A stretch of DNA of 61,235 nucleotides from an uncultured Kiloniellales bacterium (GTDB lineage: Bacteria > Pseudomonadota > Alphaproteobacteria > Kiloniellales > JAKSDN01), in NCBI GenBank assembly GCA_947258885.1, contig CAMYKD010000007.1, positions 1-61,235 on the forward strand, in the 5' to 3' direction. Of the stretch, positions 36,503 through 45,248 are shown piece after piece. The notes under the pieces were generated by a model that did not search any database, was not told the origin of the DNA, and worked only from the letters and a program-made list of their open reading frames with translations. A program made the translations under genes and the position numbers. How positions within the stretch are numbered: the stretch's first letter is position 1; every line of letters starts with the position of its first letter.

Positions 36503-36606
36503 TAAGGAGTCTTTCACCACCCGAATCGCCGCGCTATCATGCCGCGCTGAAGGAGTCGGGGTTCGCGTGGAGCGCACCGGATAGCGCGTGCCATAGCGAC
36601 CAAAGG

Positions 36607-37101
36607 ATGATTTGGGGGGCGAAATTGATACGCGCGGTCAGCCTGTCGGTGGTGCTTTATATCCTGTGGCTGCTGCTCTCCGGACATTACGGGCCGCTGC
36701 TCCTGGTCTTGGGCGCCGTGTCCTGCGTATTCGTCGCCTGGGTCGCATACCGCATGGACGTGGCCGACCGCGAAGGCCACCCCGTACACCTGACCTGGCG
36801 CTCGCTCGTCTACTGGCCCTGGCTGTTCTGGGAGATCGTCAAGGCCAACGTGGAGGTGGCGCGCCTTATCCTCTCGCCGCGCCTGGCGATCAGCCCCACG
36901 GTGATCAAAGTGAAGGCCAGCCAGCCCGATGACTTGGGCCACGTGATCTATGCCAACTCGATCACGCTCACGCCAGGCACCGTCTCGATCGACGTGCGCA
37001 ACGCCACAATCGAGGTGCATGCGATCACCCGCGAGATGGCCGAAGGTCTTGCGACCGGCGAGATGGACCGCCGGGTGACCCAGATGGAGGGCGCAGGCTG
37101 A
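36607..37101 (+). CDS. mnhE: Mrp-type Na+/H+ antiporter subunit E (MnhE/MrpE-like)
   Basis: The 164-residue protein has two or three N-terminal membrane helices and the MrpE-specific cytoplasmic domain. Its markers are NSITLTPGTVSIDV and the preceding conserved LILSPRLAISPTVIKV. It is the first gene of a ten-gene operon with overlapping starts and stops. In Mrp antiporters subunit E is needed for assembly. The ATG at 36607 has an AAAGG ribosome site only 2 bp upstream; a longer upstream frame is not family-like. Confidence 0.9.
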   Translation: MIWGAKLIRAVSLSVVLYILWLLLSGHYGPLLLVLGAVSCVFVAWVAYRMDVADREGHPVHLTWRSLVYWPWLFWEIVKANVEVARLILSPRLAISPTVIKVKASQPDDLGHVIYANSITLTPGTVSIDVRNATIEVHAITREMAEGLATGEMDRRVTQMEGAG

Positions 37102-37391
37102 TGATGTTCGCGGCGGCCTCGGCGGGAATACTGGTCTCCATGGCCCTGGCGCTGACGCGCGCGCTTCTGGGGCCGACCGTCTATGATCGGATTCTCGCGG
37201 TCAACGCCTTTGGCACCAAGACGGTTCTGCTGGTCGCGGTCTTCGGCTTCCTGACCGACCGGCCGGATTTCCTGGACATCTCGCTGCTCTACGCTCTGAT
37301 CAACTTCGTCGGCACGATAGCCGTTCTGAAGTTTTTCGAATACCGCGACCTCGGTCACGCCGGGCCAAGCGACGAGGAGCGACGCGGATGA
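37101..37391 (+). CDS. mnhF: Mrp-type antiporter subunit F (MnhF/MrpF-like)
   Basis: The 96-residue protein has three membrane helices. It shows the MrpF pattern RALLGPTVYDRILAVNAFGTK followed by DISLLYALINFVGTIAVLKF. Its ATG overlaps the stop of mnhE by one base. In the Mrp complex it packs with subunits E and G near the putative sodium path. Confidence 0.92.
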   Translation: MMFAAASAGILVSMALALTRALLGPTVYDRILAVNAFGTKTVLLVAVFGFLTDRPDFLDISLLYALINFVGTIAVLKFFEYRDLGHAGPSDEERRG

Positions 37392-37723
37392 TGGACCTGG
37401 GGCTCGATGTTCTGAGCTGGCTCTGCCTGGTTGCCGGCGCGCTGTTCGGCATCGTCGCGGGCATCGGCTTGGTGCGCCTGCCCGATCTTTTCACCCGAAT
37501 GCATGCCGCCGGCATCGGCGACACACTGGCGGCCGGCCTGATCGTGCTCGGTCTCATGCTGCAGGCGGGGCTCACCCTGAACCTAGTCAAGCTCGCGCTG
37601 ATCATGGTGTTCATCCTCTTCACCAGTCCGACATCGACCCACGCGCTGGCCAAGGCCGCGCTGCACGGCGGCGTAAAACCACTGCTCGACCCCGGCAAGG
37701 ACGGTCCGCCATCGAAAACCTGA
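37388..37723 (+). CDS. mnhG: Mrp-type antiporter subunit G (MnhG/MrpG-like)
   Basis: The 111-residue protein has three membrane helices and the MnhG signature GIGLVRLPDLFTRMHAAG (about 24-41) plus FILFTSPTSTHALAKAA. It overlaps mnhF by 4 bp. Its C-terminal codons overlap the probable beginning of the next gene. Confidence 0.93.
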   Translation: MMDLGLDVLSWLCLVAGALFGIVAGIGLVRLPDLFTRMHAAGIGDTLAAGLIVLGLMLQAGLTLNLVKLALIMVFILFTSPTSTHALAKAALHGGVKPLLDPGKDGPPSKT

Positions 37724-38259
37724 TCGATATATCGCTGCTCGGCTTCCTGGCAGTCGTGGCGCTGGCTATCGTGCGCCTGCGGCACCTCTTTGCGGTGGTC
37801 ATGCTGTCCGGGATCTACAGCCTTCTGTCGGCTGGCATCTTCGTCCAGCTGGACGCCGTCGACGTCGCATTTACGGAGGCGGCGGTCGGCGCCGGCATCA
37901 CGACGATACTGATGCTGGGCACGCTGGCGCTCACCACCGATATCGAGCGCCCCCCGGTCCAGCGGCAGTGGCTGCCCCTGGTGGTCGTGCTCGCGACCGG
38001 AGCGGCGCTGATCTACGGCACCCTGGATCTGCCCCTGCTCGGCGATCCGAACGCGCCGGCCAACCTGCACGTGGCGCCGCGCTACATAGAGGAGTCCGGA
38101 CAGGAGGTCGGAGTCCCCAACATCGTGACCTCGGTGCTGGCCAGCTATCGCGGCTACGACACCCTGGGCGAGGTGACGGTGATCTTCACCGCCGGCGTCG
38201 GCGTCTTGGTGCTGCTGGGCGGGACAAGGCGGCGCAGGCAAGGGAAGGACCGGACATGA
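37711..38259 (+). CDS. MbhD-MbhE-like subunit (detached C-terminal part of MrpA, DUF4040)
   Basis: The product matches the DUF4040/MbhD segment (LRHLFAVVMLSGIYSLLSAGIF and DVAFTEAAVGAGITTI). An MbhE-like part follows (NIVTSVLASYRGYDTLGEVTVIFTAG), which in Mrp systems forms the C-terminal end of the large MrpA protein. Here it is a separate gene. The conserved first helix begins before the first standard start (GTG 37756). An ATC at 37711, 6 bp after AAGGACGG, would initiate a protein like its relatives, so a non-AUG start is likely. It would be 182 residues from 37711. Confidence 0.85.
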   Translation: MENLIDISLLGFLAVVALAIVRLRHLFAVVMLSGIYSLLSAGIFVQLDAVDVAFTEAAVGAGITTILMLGTLALTTDIERPPVQRQWLPLVVVLATGAALIYGTLDLPLLGDPNAPANLHVAPRYIEESGQEVGVPNIVTSVLASYRGYDTLGEVTVIFTAGVGVLVLLGGTRRRRQGKDRT

Positions 38260-38681
38260 GACATCATCTGGTCCTGCGGGTGGTCGCCAAGCTGCTGATC
38301 CCGTTCATCCTGGTCTTCGCGCTCTACGTCCAGTTCCACGGCGACTACGGCCCCGGCGGCGGCTTCCAGGCCGGTGTGATCTTCGCCGCGGGGTTCATCC
38401 TCTACGGTCTGATCTTCGGCCTCGACCAGGTAAAGAAGGTGGCGCCGCCCGTACTGATCGAGATTCTGATCGCGGCCGGCCTGCTTCTCTATGCCGCAGT
38501 CGGCGTCGCCGGCATTCTGCTCGGCAGTACCTACCTCGACTACGACGTGCTGCGCCAGGATCCCGTGGCCGGTCAGCACCTCGGCATCCTGCTGATCGAG
38601 TTCGGCGTCGGCACCACCGTCGCAGCCGTCATGATCACGATCTTCTACAACTTCGCTGGCCGCGGCCGGGAGGACCGCTAG
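38256..38681 (+). CDS. mnhB: Mrp-type antiporter subunit B (MnhB/MrpB-like)
   Basis: The 141-residue protein has four membrane helices and the MnhB hallmark HGDYGPGGGFQAGVIFAAGF (about 29-48), with LGILLIEFGVGTTV later. It overlaps the previous gene by 4 bp and its TAG directly abuts the ATG of mnhC. Confidence 0.95.
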   Translation: MRHHLVLRVVAKLLIPFILVFALYVQFHGDYGPGGGFQAGVIFAAGFILYGLIFGLDQVKKVAPPVLIEILIAAGLLLYAAVGVAGILLGSTYLDYDVLRQDPVAGQHLGILLIEFGVGTTVAAVMITIFYNFAGRGREDR

Positions 38682-39035
38682 ATGATCGAGCCCGGTCTCT
38701 ACAACTACTGGATCGTCGTGATCCTGATGATGGCGGGGTTCTTCATCGTCATGTCGCACGGCAATCTCGTGAAGAAGATCGTCGGGCTCAACATCTTCCA
38801 GACCTCCGTCTTCATCCTGTACATTTCCTTGAGCAAGGTCTCCGACGCCACGGCGCCGATCCTGGACGAGGCCTACAGCGAGTATTCCAACCCCCTGCCC
38901 CACGTCCTGATCCTGACAGCGATCGTCGTCGGCGTGGCCACCTCGGCGCTCGGCCTCGCGCTCATCGTGCGCATCCGCGAGGCCTACGGCACCGTCGAGG
39001 AGGACGAGGTCATCGCCCAGGATCCGGACTTGTGA
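38682..39035 (+). CDS. mnhC: Mrp-type antiporter subunit C (MnhC, NuoK-like)
   Basis: The 117-residue, three-helix protein is homologous to NuoK of complex I. It contains KKIVGLNIFQTSVFIL and the typical DPLPHVLILTAIVVGVA-like segment (here NPLPHVLILTAIVVGVATSA). The stop overlaps the GTG start of the next gene. Confidence 0.95.
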   Translation: MIEPGLYNYWIVVILMMAGFFIVMSHGNLVKKIVGLNIFQTSVFILYISLSKVSDATAPILDEAYSEYSNPLPHVLILTAIVVGVATSALGLALIVRIREAYGTVEEDEVIAQDPDL

Positions 39036-40513
39036 TCGCGGACCACCTTCCCGCCCTGCAAGTCGTGATACCGCTGCTGGCGGCGCCGCTCTGCGTGCTG
39101 CTGCGCTGGCCGGGACCGGCTTGGGCGCTGGCCACGGCGGCGAGCTGGGCGACCTTCGGCGTCGCCGTGCTGCTGCTGATCGCGGTCCTCGAGCAGGGCG
39201 TGCTCAGCTATCACCTCGGCGGCTGGGAGCCGCCCTGGGGCATCGAATACCGGATAGACCTCGCCAACGCCTTCGTTCTGCTGATCGTCGCGGCGATCAG
39301 CGCGGTTGTGCTGCCCTTCGCGCGCAGGAGCGTCGCCGTCGAGATTCCCGAAGACAAGGCCTACCTCTTCTATTGCATGTACCTGCTGTGCCTGACCGGC
39401 CTGCTCGGCATCGCGGCCACCGGAGATGCTTTCAACGTCTTCGTGTTCCTCGAGATCTCGTCGCTTTCGTCCTACGTGCTGATCAGCCTGGGCAAGGACC
39501 GCCGCGCGCTGACCGCGGCCTTCCAGTACCTGATCATGGGAACGATCGGAGCCACCTTCTACCTGATCGGCGTCGGCCTGCTCTACGCCATGACCGGCAC
39601 GCTGAACATGGTCGACCTCGCCCAGCGCATCCCGGCGGTCGCCGATACCCGCACGGTACAGGCCGCCTTTGCTTTCCTGGTCATCGGCATCGGGGTGAAG
39701 GCCGCGGCCTTTCCACTTCACCTCTGGTTGCCCAACGCCTATTGCTATGCGCCCTCGGTGGTCACGGCCTTTCTCGCCGCAACCGCGACCAAGGTGTCGA
39801 TCTACGTCGCCCTGCGCATCCTGTTCACGGTCTTCGGTCCGGCGTTCTCCTTCGAAACGCTCGAGATCGATATCGTGACGGTTCCCTTCGCCCTGATCGC
39901 GATGCTTTTGGCATCGACCGTCGCGATCTTCCAAACCAACGTGAAGCGGCTGCTGGCTTACTCGAGCGTGGCGCAGATCGGCTATATGGTGCTCGGCATC
40001 AGCTTGGGCACGGTGACCGGCGTTACGGCGGGCATCGTGCACCTGTTCAACCACGCCATGATCAAGGGCGGCTTGTTCCTCGCGCTGGGCTGCGTTTTCC
40101 TGACCCTGGGATCGGTCCAGCTGCGCGATATGGCCGGCCTCGCCCGGCGCATGCCCTGGACCATGGCGGCCTTCGTGATCGGCGGCCTGAGCCTGATCGG
40201 CGTACCGCTGACCACGGGTTTCATTTCCAAATGGGTGCTGATCCAGGCGACCCTGGAGAAGGGCCTTTGGTATTTCGCGGTGCTGATCTTGGCGAGCTCT
40301 CTATTGGCCGTTGTCTACGTCTGGCGGGTGGTCGAGGCGGCCTATTTCCGCCCGGTGCCCGAGAGCGCAGCGGAGGTTTCCGAGGCACCGCTGGCGTTAC
40401 TGGTCCCGACCTGGCTGTTGATCCTCGCCAATGTCTACTTCGGCGTCGACACCTCGCTGACCCTGGGCGTCGCGCGGCGCGCCGCGGAGACCTTGCTGGG
40501 AGCTGCCGCATGA
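39032..40513 (+). CDS. mnhD: Mrp-type antiporter subunit D, first antiporter-like subunit
   Basis: The 493-residue protein has about fourteen membrane helices and the proton-translocating domain shared with NuoM/NuoN. The conserved glutamate in helix 5 (FLEISSLSSYVL) and lysine in helix 7 (GVKAAAFPLHLWLPNAY) are both kept, together with VKRLLAYSSVAQIGYMVLG and the FNHAMIKGGLFLALG helix. It starts with GTG at 39032, overlapping mnhC by 4 bp. It should conduct protons or exchange them for cations. Confidence 0.95.
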   Translation: MIADHLPALQVVIPLLAAPLCVLLRWPGPAWALATAASWATFGVAVLLLIAVLEQGVLSYHLGGWEPPWGIEYRIDLANAFVLLIVAAISAVVLPFARRSVAVEIPEDKAYLFYCMYLLCLTGLLGIAATGDAFNVFVFLEISSLSSYVLISLGKDRRALTAAFQYLIMGTIGATFYLIGVGLLYAMTGTLNMVDLAQRIPAVADTRTVQAAFAFLVIGIGVKAAAFPLHLWLPNAYCYAPSVVTAFLAATATKVSIYVALRILFTVFGPAFSFETLEIDIVTVPFALIAMLLASTVAIFQTNVKRLLAYSSVAQIGYMVLGISLGTVTGVTAGIVHLFNHAMIKGGLFLALGCVFLTLGSVQLRDMAGLARRMPWTMAAFVIGGLSLIGVPLTTGFISKWVLIQATLEKGLWYFAVLILASSLLAVVYVWRVVEAAYFRPVPESAAEVSEAPLALLVPTWLLILANVYFGVDTSLTLGVARRAAETLLGAAA

Positions 40514-41973
40514 GCCCGGAAACCGCCGTGTGGCTGGCGCCCGCCATCCCCTTGGCAGGGGCACCACTGATTGCGCTGGCCGGCCGCAGCCCCAACCTAC
40601 GCGAGGCCGTCACGCTGATCACCGCCGCCTTGCTGTTCCTGGTCGTCCTCCAACTGGTCCCCGAGGTCATGGCAGGCGGACGCCCGGCCGTCACGGTCCT
40701 GGAAATGCTGCCCGGGCTGACCCTGGCCTTCGAGGTCGAGCCGCTGGGCATGGTTTTCGCCGTGGTCGCCAGCTTTCTGTGGATCGTCACCTCGATCTAT
40801 TCGATCGGCTACATGCGCGGCCATCACGAAAAGGATCAGACGCGATTCTACGTCTGCTTCGCGCTGGCCCTCTCCTCCGCCGTGGGGGTCGCCTTCGCCG
40901 GCAACATGCTGACCCTGTTCATCTTCTACGAGGCCCTTACGCTGACCACCTACCCTCTGGTGACACATTCGGGCACGAAGGAGGCGGTCGCCGCCGGCCG
41001 CACCTATCTGGGCATCCTGCTCGCGACCTCGATCGGCCTGCAACTCCTGGCCATCGTCTGGACCTGGACCCTGACCGGCACCCTCGACTTCACCACGGGC
41101 GGCATCCTTCAGGGCCGGGCAAGTCCGACGGTGGCGGCCGTACTCTATGCCCTGTTCCTGTTCGGCATCGGCAAGGCGGCGCTGATGCCGCTGCATCGCT
41201 GGCTGCCGGCCGCGATGGTCGCGCCGGTGCCGGTCAGTGCCCTGTTGCACGCCGTGGCCGTGGTCAAGGCCGGCGTGTTCACGGTTCTCAAGGTCAGCAT
41301 CTACCTGTTCGGCATCGACTTCCTGGCCGAGGTGGGGGCAAGCCAATGGCTAATGTACGTCGCCGCCGCCACTATCCTGATCGGATCCCTGGTCGCCCTA
41401 AAGCAGGACAACCTCAAGCGGCGGCTGGCCTATTCGACCGTCAGCCAGCTCTCCTACATCGTGCTGGGCGCGACTCTCGCCAACAGCCTGGGTGCGATCG
41501 GCGGGGGCATGCACATTGCCATGCACGCCTTCGGCAAGATCACCCTGTTCTTCTGCGCCGGAGCCATCGACGTCGCCCTGCACAAGAAGCAGGTCAGCGA
41601 GATGCGCGGAATCGGCCGGGCCATGCCCGTCACCATGACCGCCTTCCTGATCGGCAGCCTCAGTATTATCGGCCTGCCCCCCTTCGGCGGGCTGTGGAGC
41701 AAGTGGTATCTCGGGTTGGGAACGTTGGAGGCCGGCGAGTATGCCCTGCTGGCGGTGCTGATGATCTCTTCGCTTTTGAACGTGGCCTATCTGTTGCCGA
41801 TCCCGATCCGGGCGTTCTTCAGCACCGCCGAGCAGGGCAACGAAACCCCGGGCCTCAAGGAAGCGCCCTTGCCTTGCGTCCTGGCGCTCTCGGTTACGGC
41901 GCTCGGCTGCCTGTTCCTGTTCTTCTTTCCCGAACCGGTCTTCCGAGTGCTCTCTCTCATGGTGCCCAGCTAG
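40510..41973 (+). CDS. Second antiporter-like (NuoL/MrpD-type) membrane subunit
   Basis: The 487-residue protein has about fourteen membrane helices. The helix-5 glutamate is in FIFYEALTLTTYPLVTHSG and the helix-7 lysine in GIGKAALMPLHRWLPAAM. A channel lysine and histidine follow in LLHAVAVVKAG and in LKRRLAYSTVSQLSYIVLG. It is more similar in pattern to the N-terminal part of MrpA or to NuoL than to its neighbour. It overlaps mnhD by 4 bp, so the MrpA-like core and its C-terminal MbhDE part are encoded apart in this operon. Confidence 0.92.
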   Translation: MSPETAVWLAPAIPLAGAPLIALAGRSPNLREAVTLITAALLFLVVLQLVPEVMAGGRPAVTVLEMLPGLTLAFEVEPLGMVFAVVASFLWIVTSIYSIGYMRGHHEKDQTRFYVCFALALSSAVGVAFAGNMLTLFIFYEALTLTTYPLVTHSGTKEAVAAGRTYLGILLATSIGLQLLAIVWTWTLTGTLDFTTGGILQGRASPTVAAVLYALFLFGIGKAALMPLHRWLPAAMVAPVPVSALLHAVAVVKAGVFTVLKVSIYLFGIDFLAEVGASQWLMYVAAATILIGSLVALKQDNLKRRLAYSTVSQLSYIVLGATLANSLGAIGGGMHIAMHAFGKITLFFCAGAIDVALHKKQVSEMRGIGRAMPVTMTAFLIGSLSIIGLPPFGGLWSKWYLGLGTLEAGEYALLAVLMISSLLNVAYLLPIPIRAFFSTAEQGNETPGLKEAPLPCVLALSVTALGCLFLFFFPEPVFRVLSLMVPS

Positions 41974-41983
41974 GAAGCGCGCG

Positions 41984-42232
41984 ATGGAGAAAAAACACTT
42001 CCTCGACAAACCGGAGAACGTCAAGCGGCTGCTGTGGATCTTCTATGCGATCTGTGCCGCCCTGTTTCTAATTGACGCCGTCTTCCACCGCCACGTCATT
42101 CACGCCTGGGAGAATCTCTTCGGCTTCTACCCCGTCTTCGGCTTCGTCGCCTGCGTGGTCCTGGTGCTGGTCGCGAAGGAGATGCGCAAGGTGCTGATGC
42201 GCAAAGAGAATTATTACAATGATGACCGCTAG
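41984..42232 (+). CDS. Small membrane protein (82 aa) inside the Mrp-like operon
   Basis: The product has two predicted membrane helices (about 16-34 and 46-64) and charged ends. A C-terminal tail is rich in Lys, Arg, Asn and Asp. It sits between two antiporter-like subunits, 10 bp after the second and overlapping the third by 14 bp, so it is surely co-translated. I do not match it to a canonical Mrp subunit (A-G). It may be an assembly or gating subunit, or it may bridge two antiporter-like modules. Confidence 0.8.
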   Translation: MEKKHFLDKPENVKRLLWIFYAICAALFLIDAVFHRHVIHAWENLFGFYPVFGFVACVVLVLVAKEMRKVLMRKENYYNDDR

Positions 42233-43913
42233 CGTGCATCCGGCGCTGATCTTCTTCCTGGGGGCGCTAGTCGTCGCCCTGCTGCGTGGGAAAGCCCAGT
42301 CGGTCGCCCTGGTGCTGGTTCCCGTCGCCGGTGCGCTCAACCTCCTGGGTTTGGCCGAGGGGGAGGTGGCGCGGCTGACCATTTTCGATTACACGCTGAC
42401 GCCGCTGCGCGCCGACCGGCTGGCCCTGCTGTTCACCTACGTGTTTCATCTGGCCACCTTCATCGGCGTGATCTTCGCTCTGAACGTACGCGATACTGGC
42501 CAGCACGTGGCGGCCCTGCTCTATGCTGGCAGCGCCCTGGGCGCGGTCTTGGCCGGCGACCTGATCACGCTCTTCATATTCTGGGAGCTTCTGGCGGTCA
42601 CGTCCGTTTTCCTGATCTGGGCCCGGCGTACGCCCCGGGCCATCGCTGCGGGATTCCGGTACCTGATCATCCAGGTCGGCTCGGGCCTCGTGCTGCTGGC
42701 CGGCGTCCTGGTGCACGTCCACCAGACCGGCTCGTTCGCCTTTGAGTTCATCGGCCTCGACGGGCTCGCGTCCTGGCTGATCTTCCTCGCTTTCGGGGTT
42801 AAGTGTGCCTTCCCCTTCCTGCACAACTGGCTGACGGATGCCTATCCCGAGGCGACGCCGAGCGGCACGGTGTTCCTCTCCGCCTTCACCACCAAGGTGG
42901 CGGTCTACGCCCTCGCACGTGGCTTCCCGGGCACCGAACTGTTGCTCTACATCGGCGCGGCAATGACCGCTTTCCCGATTTTTTTCGCGGTGATCGAGAA
43001 CGACCTGCGCCGAGTGCTGTCTTACAGCATCATCAACCAAGTCGGCTTCATGGTGACCGGCATCGGCATCGGCACCGAGATGGCCTTGAACGGAACGACC
43101 TCCCATGCCTTCGCGCACATCATATACAAGGCGCTGCTCCTGATGTCGACCGGGTCGGTGCTGCTCATGACCGGCCGGATCAACGGCTCTGACCTGGGCG
43201 GGCTGTACAAGACCATGCCGTTTACTGCCGGCTTCTGCATCGTCGGCGCCGCCTCGATCTCCGCCTTTCCGCTGTTCAGCGGCTTCGTCGCCAAGTCGAT
43301 GGTGATGACCGCCGCGCTCGAGGAAGGCCACGGCTGGATCTGGCTGGTCCTGCTCTTTGCCTCCGCCGGGGTGTTCCATCATGCCGGCATCAAGGTCCCC
43401 TTCTTCGCTTTCTTCGCGCACGATTCCGGACTTAGGGCAAAGGAGCCGCCGCTCAACATGCTGGTCGCCATGGGCCTGGCGGCATTCCTCTGCGTCTTCA
43501 TCGGGGTTTATCCCTGGCCGCTCTATGACCTGCTGCCCTTCCCGGTAGAGTATCATCCCTTCGACAGCACCCATGTGGTGGCGCAAACGCAGCTCCTGTT
43601 CTTTTCGGCCCTGGCTTTCACGTGGTTGAAGCTGACTGGTCTCTACCCACCGGAGTTGCCGTCGGTCAACATCGACGTCGAATGGCTCTACCGGAGAGCC
43701 GCGCCTCGCCTGATTACGGGCCTGATCGGGTTCATCGCTCCGATCGATTTGGCGTTCAGGCGGATTGCGCTCGTGCGCGTGGAGCGGGCGATCGACGGGA
43801 TCTTCTGGGTGCACGGTCCGAGGAGCCGGATCGCGAGAACCTGGGAGACCGGCAGTAAGATCCTGACGGTAGTGCTGCTGTTCGTGATCGTGCTCGTGTT
43901 GACCTACCTCTAG
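42219..43913 (+). CDS. Third antiporter-like (proton-conducting) membrane subunit
   Basis: The 564-residue protein has about fourteen helices plus a C-terminal extension of about 80 residues, with an amphipathic part and a last membrane helix (LTVVLLFVIVLVLTYL). The glutamate in FIFWELLAVTSVFLI and lysine in FGVKCAFPFLHNWLTDAYPEA are intact, as is LRRVLSYSIINQVGFMVTG. It ends the operon. Its TAG overlaps the reverse-strand stop of the DauA-like gene by four bases (CTAG). Three channels of this type in one Mrp-like operon is more than the two of canonical Mrp. Confidence 0.92.
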   Translation: MMTASVHPALIFFLGALVVALLRGKAQSVALVLVPVAGALNLLGLAEGEVARLTIFDYTLTPLRADRLALLFTYVFHLATFIGVIFALNVRDTGQHVAALLYAGSALGAVLAGDLITLFIFWELLAVTSVFLIWARRTPRAIAAGFRYLIIQVGSGLVLLAGVLVHVHQTGSFAFEFIGLDGLASWLIFLAFGVKCAFPFLHNWLTDAYPEATPSGTVFLSAFTTKVAVYALARGFPGTELLLYIGAAMTAFPIFFAVIENDLRRVLSYSIINQVGFMVTGIGIGTEMALNGTTSHAFAHIIYKALLLMSTGSVLLMTGRINGSDLGGLYKTMPFTAGFCIVGAASISAFPLFSGFVAKSMVMTAALEEGHGWIWLVLLFASAGVFHHAGIKVPFFAFFAHDSGLRAKEPPLNMLVAMGLAAFLCVFIGVYPWPLYDLLPFPVEYHPFDSTHVVAQTQLLFFSALAFTWLKLTGLYPPELPSVNIDVEWLYRRAAPRLITGLIGFIAPIDLAFRRIALVRVERAIDGIFWVHGPRSRIARTWETGSKILTVVLLFVIVLVLTYL

Positions 43914-45049
43914 GAAATGCTGCCGATCAGACGGCCCGGGGCGAGCACCGCCGCATCCAGCCCGGCCCCTTGATTTTCGCGCAAGACCGGGTTCCTGCAG
44001 ATCAACGCGGCGGCGAGCCTGGCCGCCGCCGGCGCGGTCTGGATGCCGTAGCCGCCCTGCCCCGCCAGCCAGAAGAACCCCTCCGCGCGCGGGTCCCAGC
44101 CGATGACCAGGGTGCCGTCGGGCGCGAAGGTGCGCAGGCCGGCCCAGCTGTGCTCGACCCGGCGCACCGGAAGGTCCATGGCCTGCTCGAAGCGCTCCAC
44201 GGTCACCGCAATGTCCAACTCGTCCGGCCGAATGTCGCAAGGCGGCACCGGCGTCTCGTCGCCCGGCGAGACCATGAGCTTGCCCCCCGCCTCGGGCTTG
44301 AAATACCAGGTGTTGTCGCCGATGTCCGCGACCACCGGCCAAGCGGAACTGTCGCAGGCCTCGCCCGGACCGTCGACGATGATCGCCGTGCGCCGCTTGG
44401 GTACAAGACCGAGCGGCTCGAGACCGGCCAGGGCCGCGACCTCGTCCGCCCAGGCGCCCGCCGCGTCGACGACGACCGGGGCGGTAAAGGGGCCCGCCGT
44501 CGTTTCGACGATCCATCCCGCGGCACGCCGCTCCAAGCCCTGCACCCGGGCCTTGGTCACGATACGGCCGCCCCGGGCCTTGAGGCCCTGCACGTAACCG
44601 CTGTGCAGGGCATGGACGTCAATCTCCCGGGCGTCTGCTTCATAAGCGGTGGCGGCCAAGTACTCGCGCCGCAACAGCGGCACCTTGGCCAGCGCCGCCT
44701 CCGGCGATATCGCCTCGACCCCCTCGCCTTCGGCAACAAAGGCCTCTATTCCCCCTTCCTGGCCAGTCCGGGCCACGGCCAGAATGCCGCGCGGCCCGAC
44801 CAGGGGATGCTCGCAGAAGCCCTCGGGCGGCGTCTGGAAGAACATGCGGCCGGCGGCGGTCAAGGCACGCACCGAGGGCGGCCCATAGTTCAGTATGAAC
44901 ATCGCCGCCGAACGGCCGGTGCTGTGGTAGGCGAGCTGATCCTCCGCCTCCAGCAGCAGGACTGACGACGGCTCGGCGGCCAGCTCGTAGGCCGCCGATA
45001 CCCCGGCGATGCCGCCGCCGATCACGATGATGTCCGCGCTCTCCGTCAT
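43910..45049 (-). CDS. FAD-dependent D-amino-acid dehydrogenase, DauA-like
   Basis: The 379-residue protein has the DAO fold with N-terminal IGGGIAGVSAAYEL. It shows stretches very close to Pseudomonas D-arginine dehydrogenase: YHSTGRSAAMF, VRALTAAGRMFF, GFCEHPLV and VEHSWAGLRTFAPDG. DauA oxidatively deaminates D-arginine and other D-amino acids to 2-oxo acids, passing electrons to the respiratory chain. The ATG at 45049 has a GAGAGG site. It is divergent from the TRAP transporter operon, with an operator-like region between them, which suggests linked regulation. Confidence 0.88.
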   Translation of the reverse strand: MTESADIIVIGGGIAGVSAAYELAAEPSSVLLLEAEDQLAYHSTGRSAAMFILNYGPPSVRALTAAGRMFFQTPPEGFCEHPLVGPRGILAVARTGQEGGIEAFVAEGEGVEAISPEAALAKVPLLRREYLAATAYEADAREIDVHALHSGYVQGLKARGGRIVTKARVQGLERRAAGWIVETTAGPFTAPVVVDAAGAWADEVAALAGLEPLGLVPKRRTAIIVDGPGEACDSSAWPVVADIGDNTWYFKPEAGGKLMVSPGDETPVPPCDIRPDELDIAVTVERFEQAMDLPVRRVEHSWAGLRTFAPDGTLVIGWDPRAEGFFWLAGQGGYGIQTAPAAARLAAALICRNPVLRENQGAGLDAAVLAPGRLIGSIS

Positions 45050-45182
45050 TGCCCGCCTCTCTGGATCCCCCGACACCGGCACAGCGGTCATAGCAGACCG
45101 CCGCGAGGGCGTCGCCTGTTTCGCTGGGTCCGGAGTTTGCACCAAGTTCGTCGCTCGGCACTTTGCCCTGTGTTATTTCTTG

Positions 45183-45248
45183 GCGTGAATGGCGCTATTT
45201 GGATTAGACTGATCCGAATTCACGCACTTACTCGCTCACAAAGCGAGT
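45183..45248. promoter_or_regulatory. Two stacked inverted repeats in the DauA-like / TRAP divergent region
   Basis: GCGTGAAT (45183-45190) and ATTCACGC (45218-45225) form an 8-bp dyad around 27 bp. Five bp further on, ACTCGCT and AGCGAGT (45230-45236, 45242-45248) form a hairpin with a 5-nt loop. Both lie upstream of the TRAP binding-protein start (45284). They are candidates for a regulator site controlling the divergent pair. Confidence 0.45.

Noticed and set aside
42267-44516. Long reverse-strand frame (about 750 codons) across the third antiporter gene
   Set aside because: It is antisense to a clear membrane protein and out of frame with the DauA-like gene; composition and lack of motifs mark it as a shadow.
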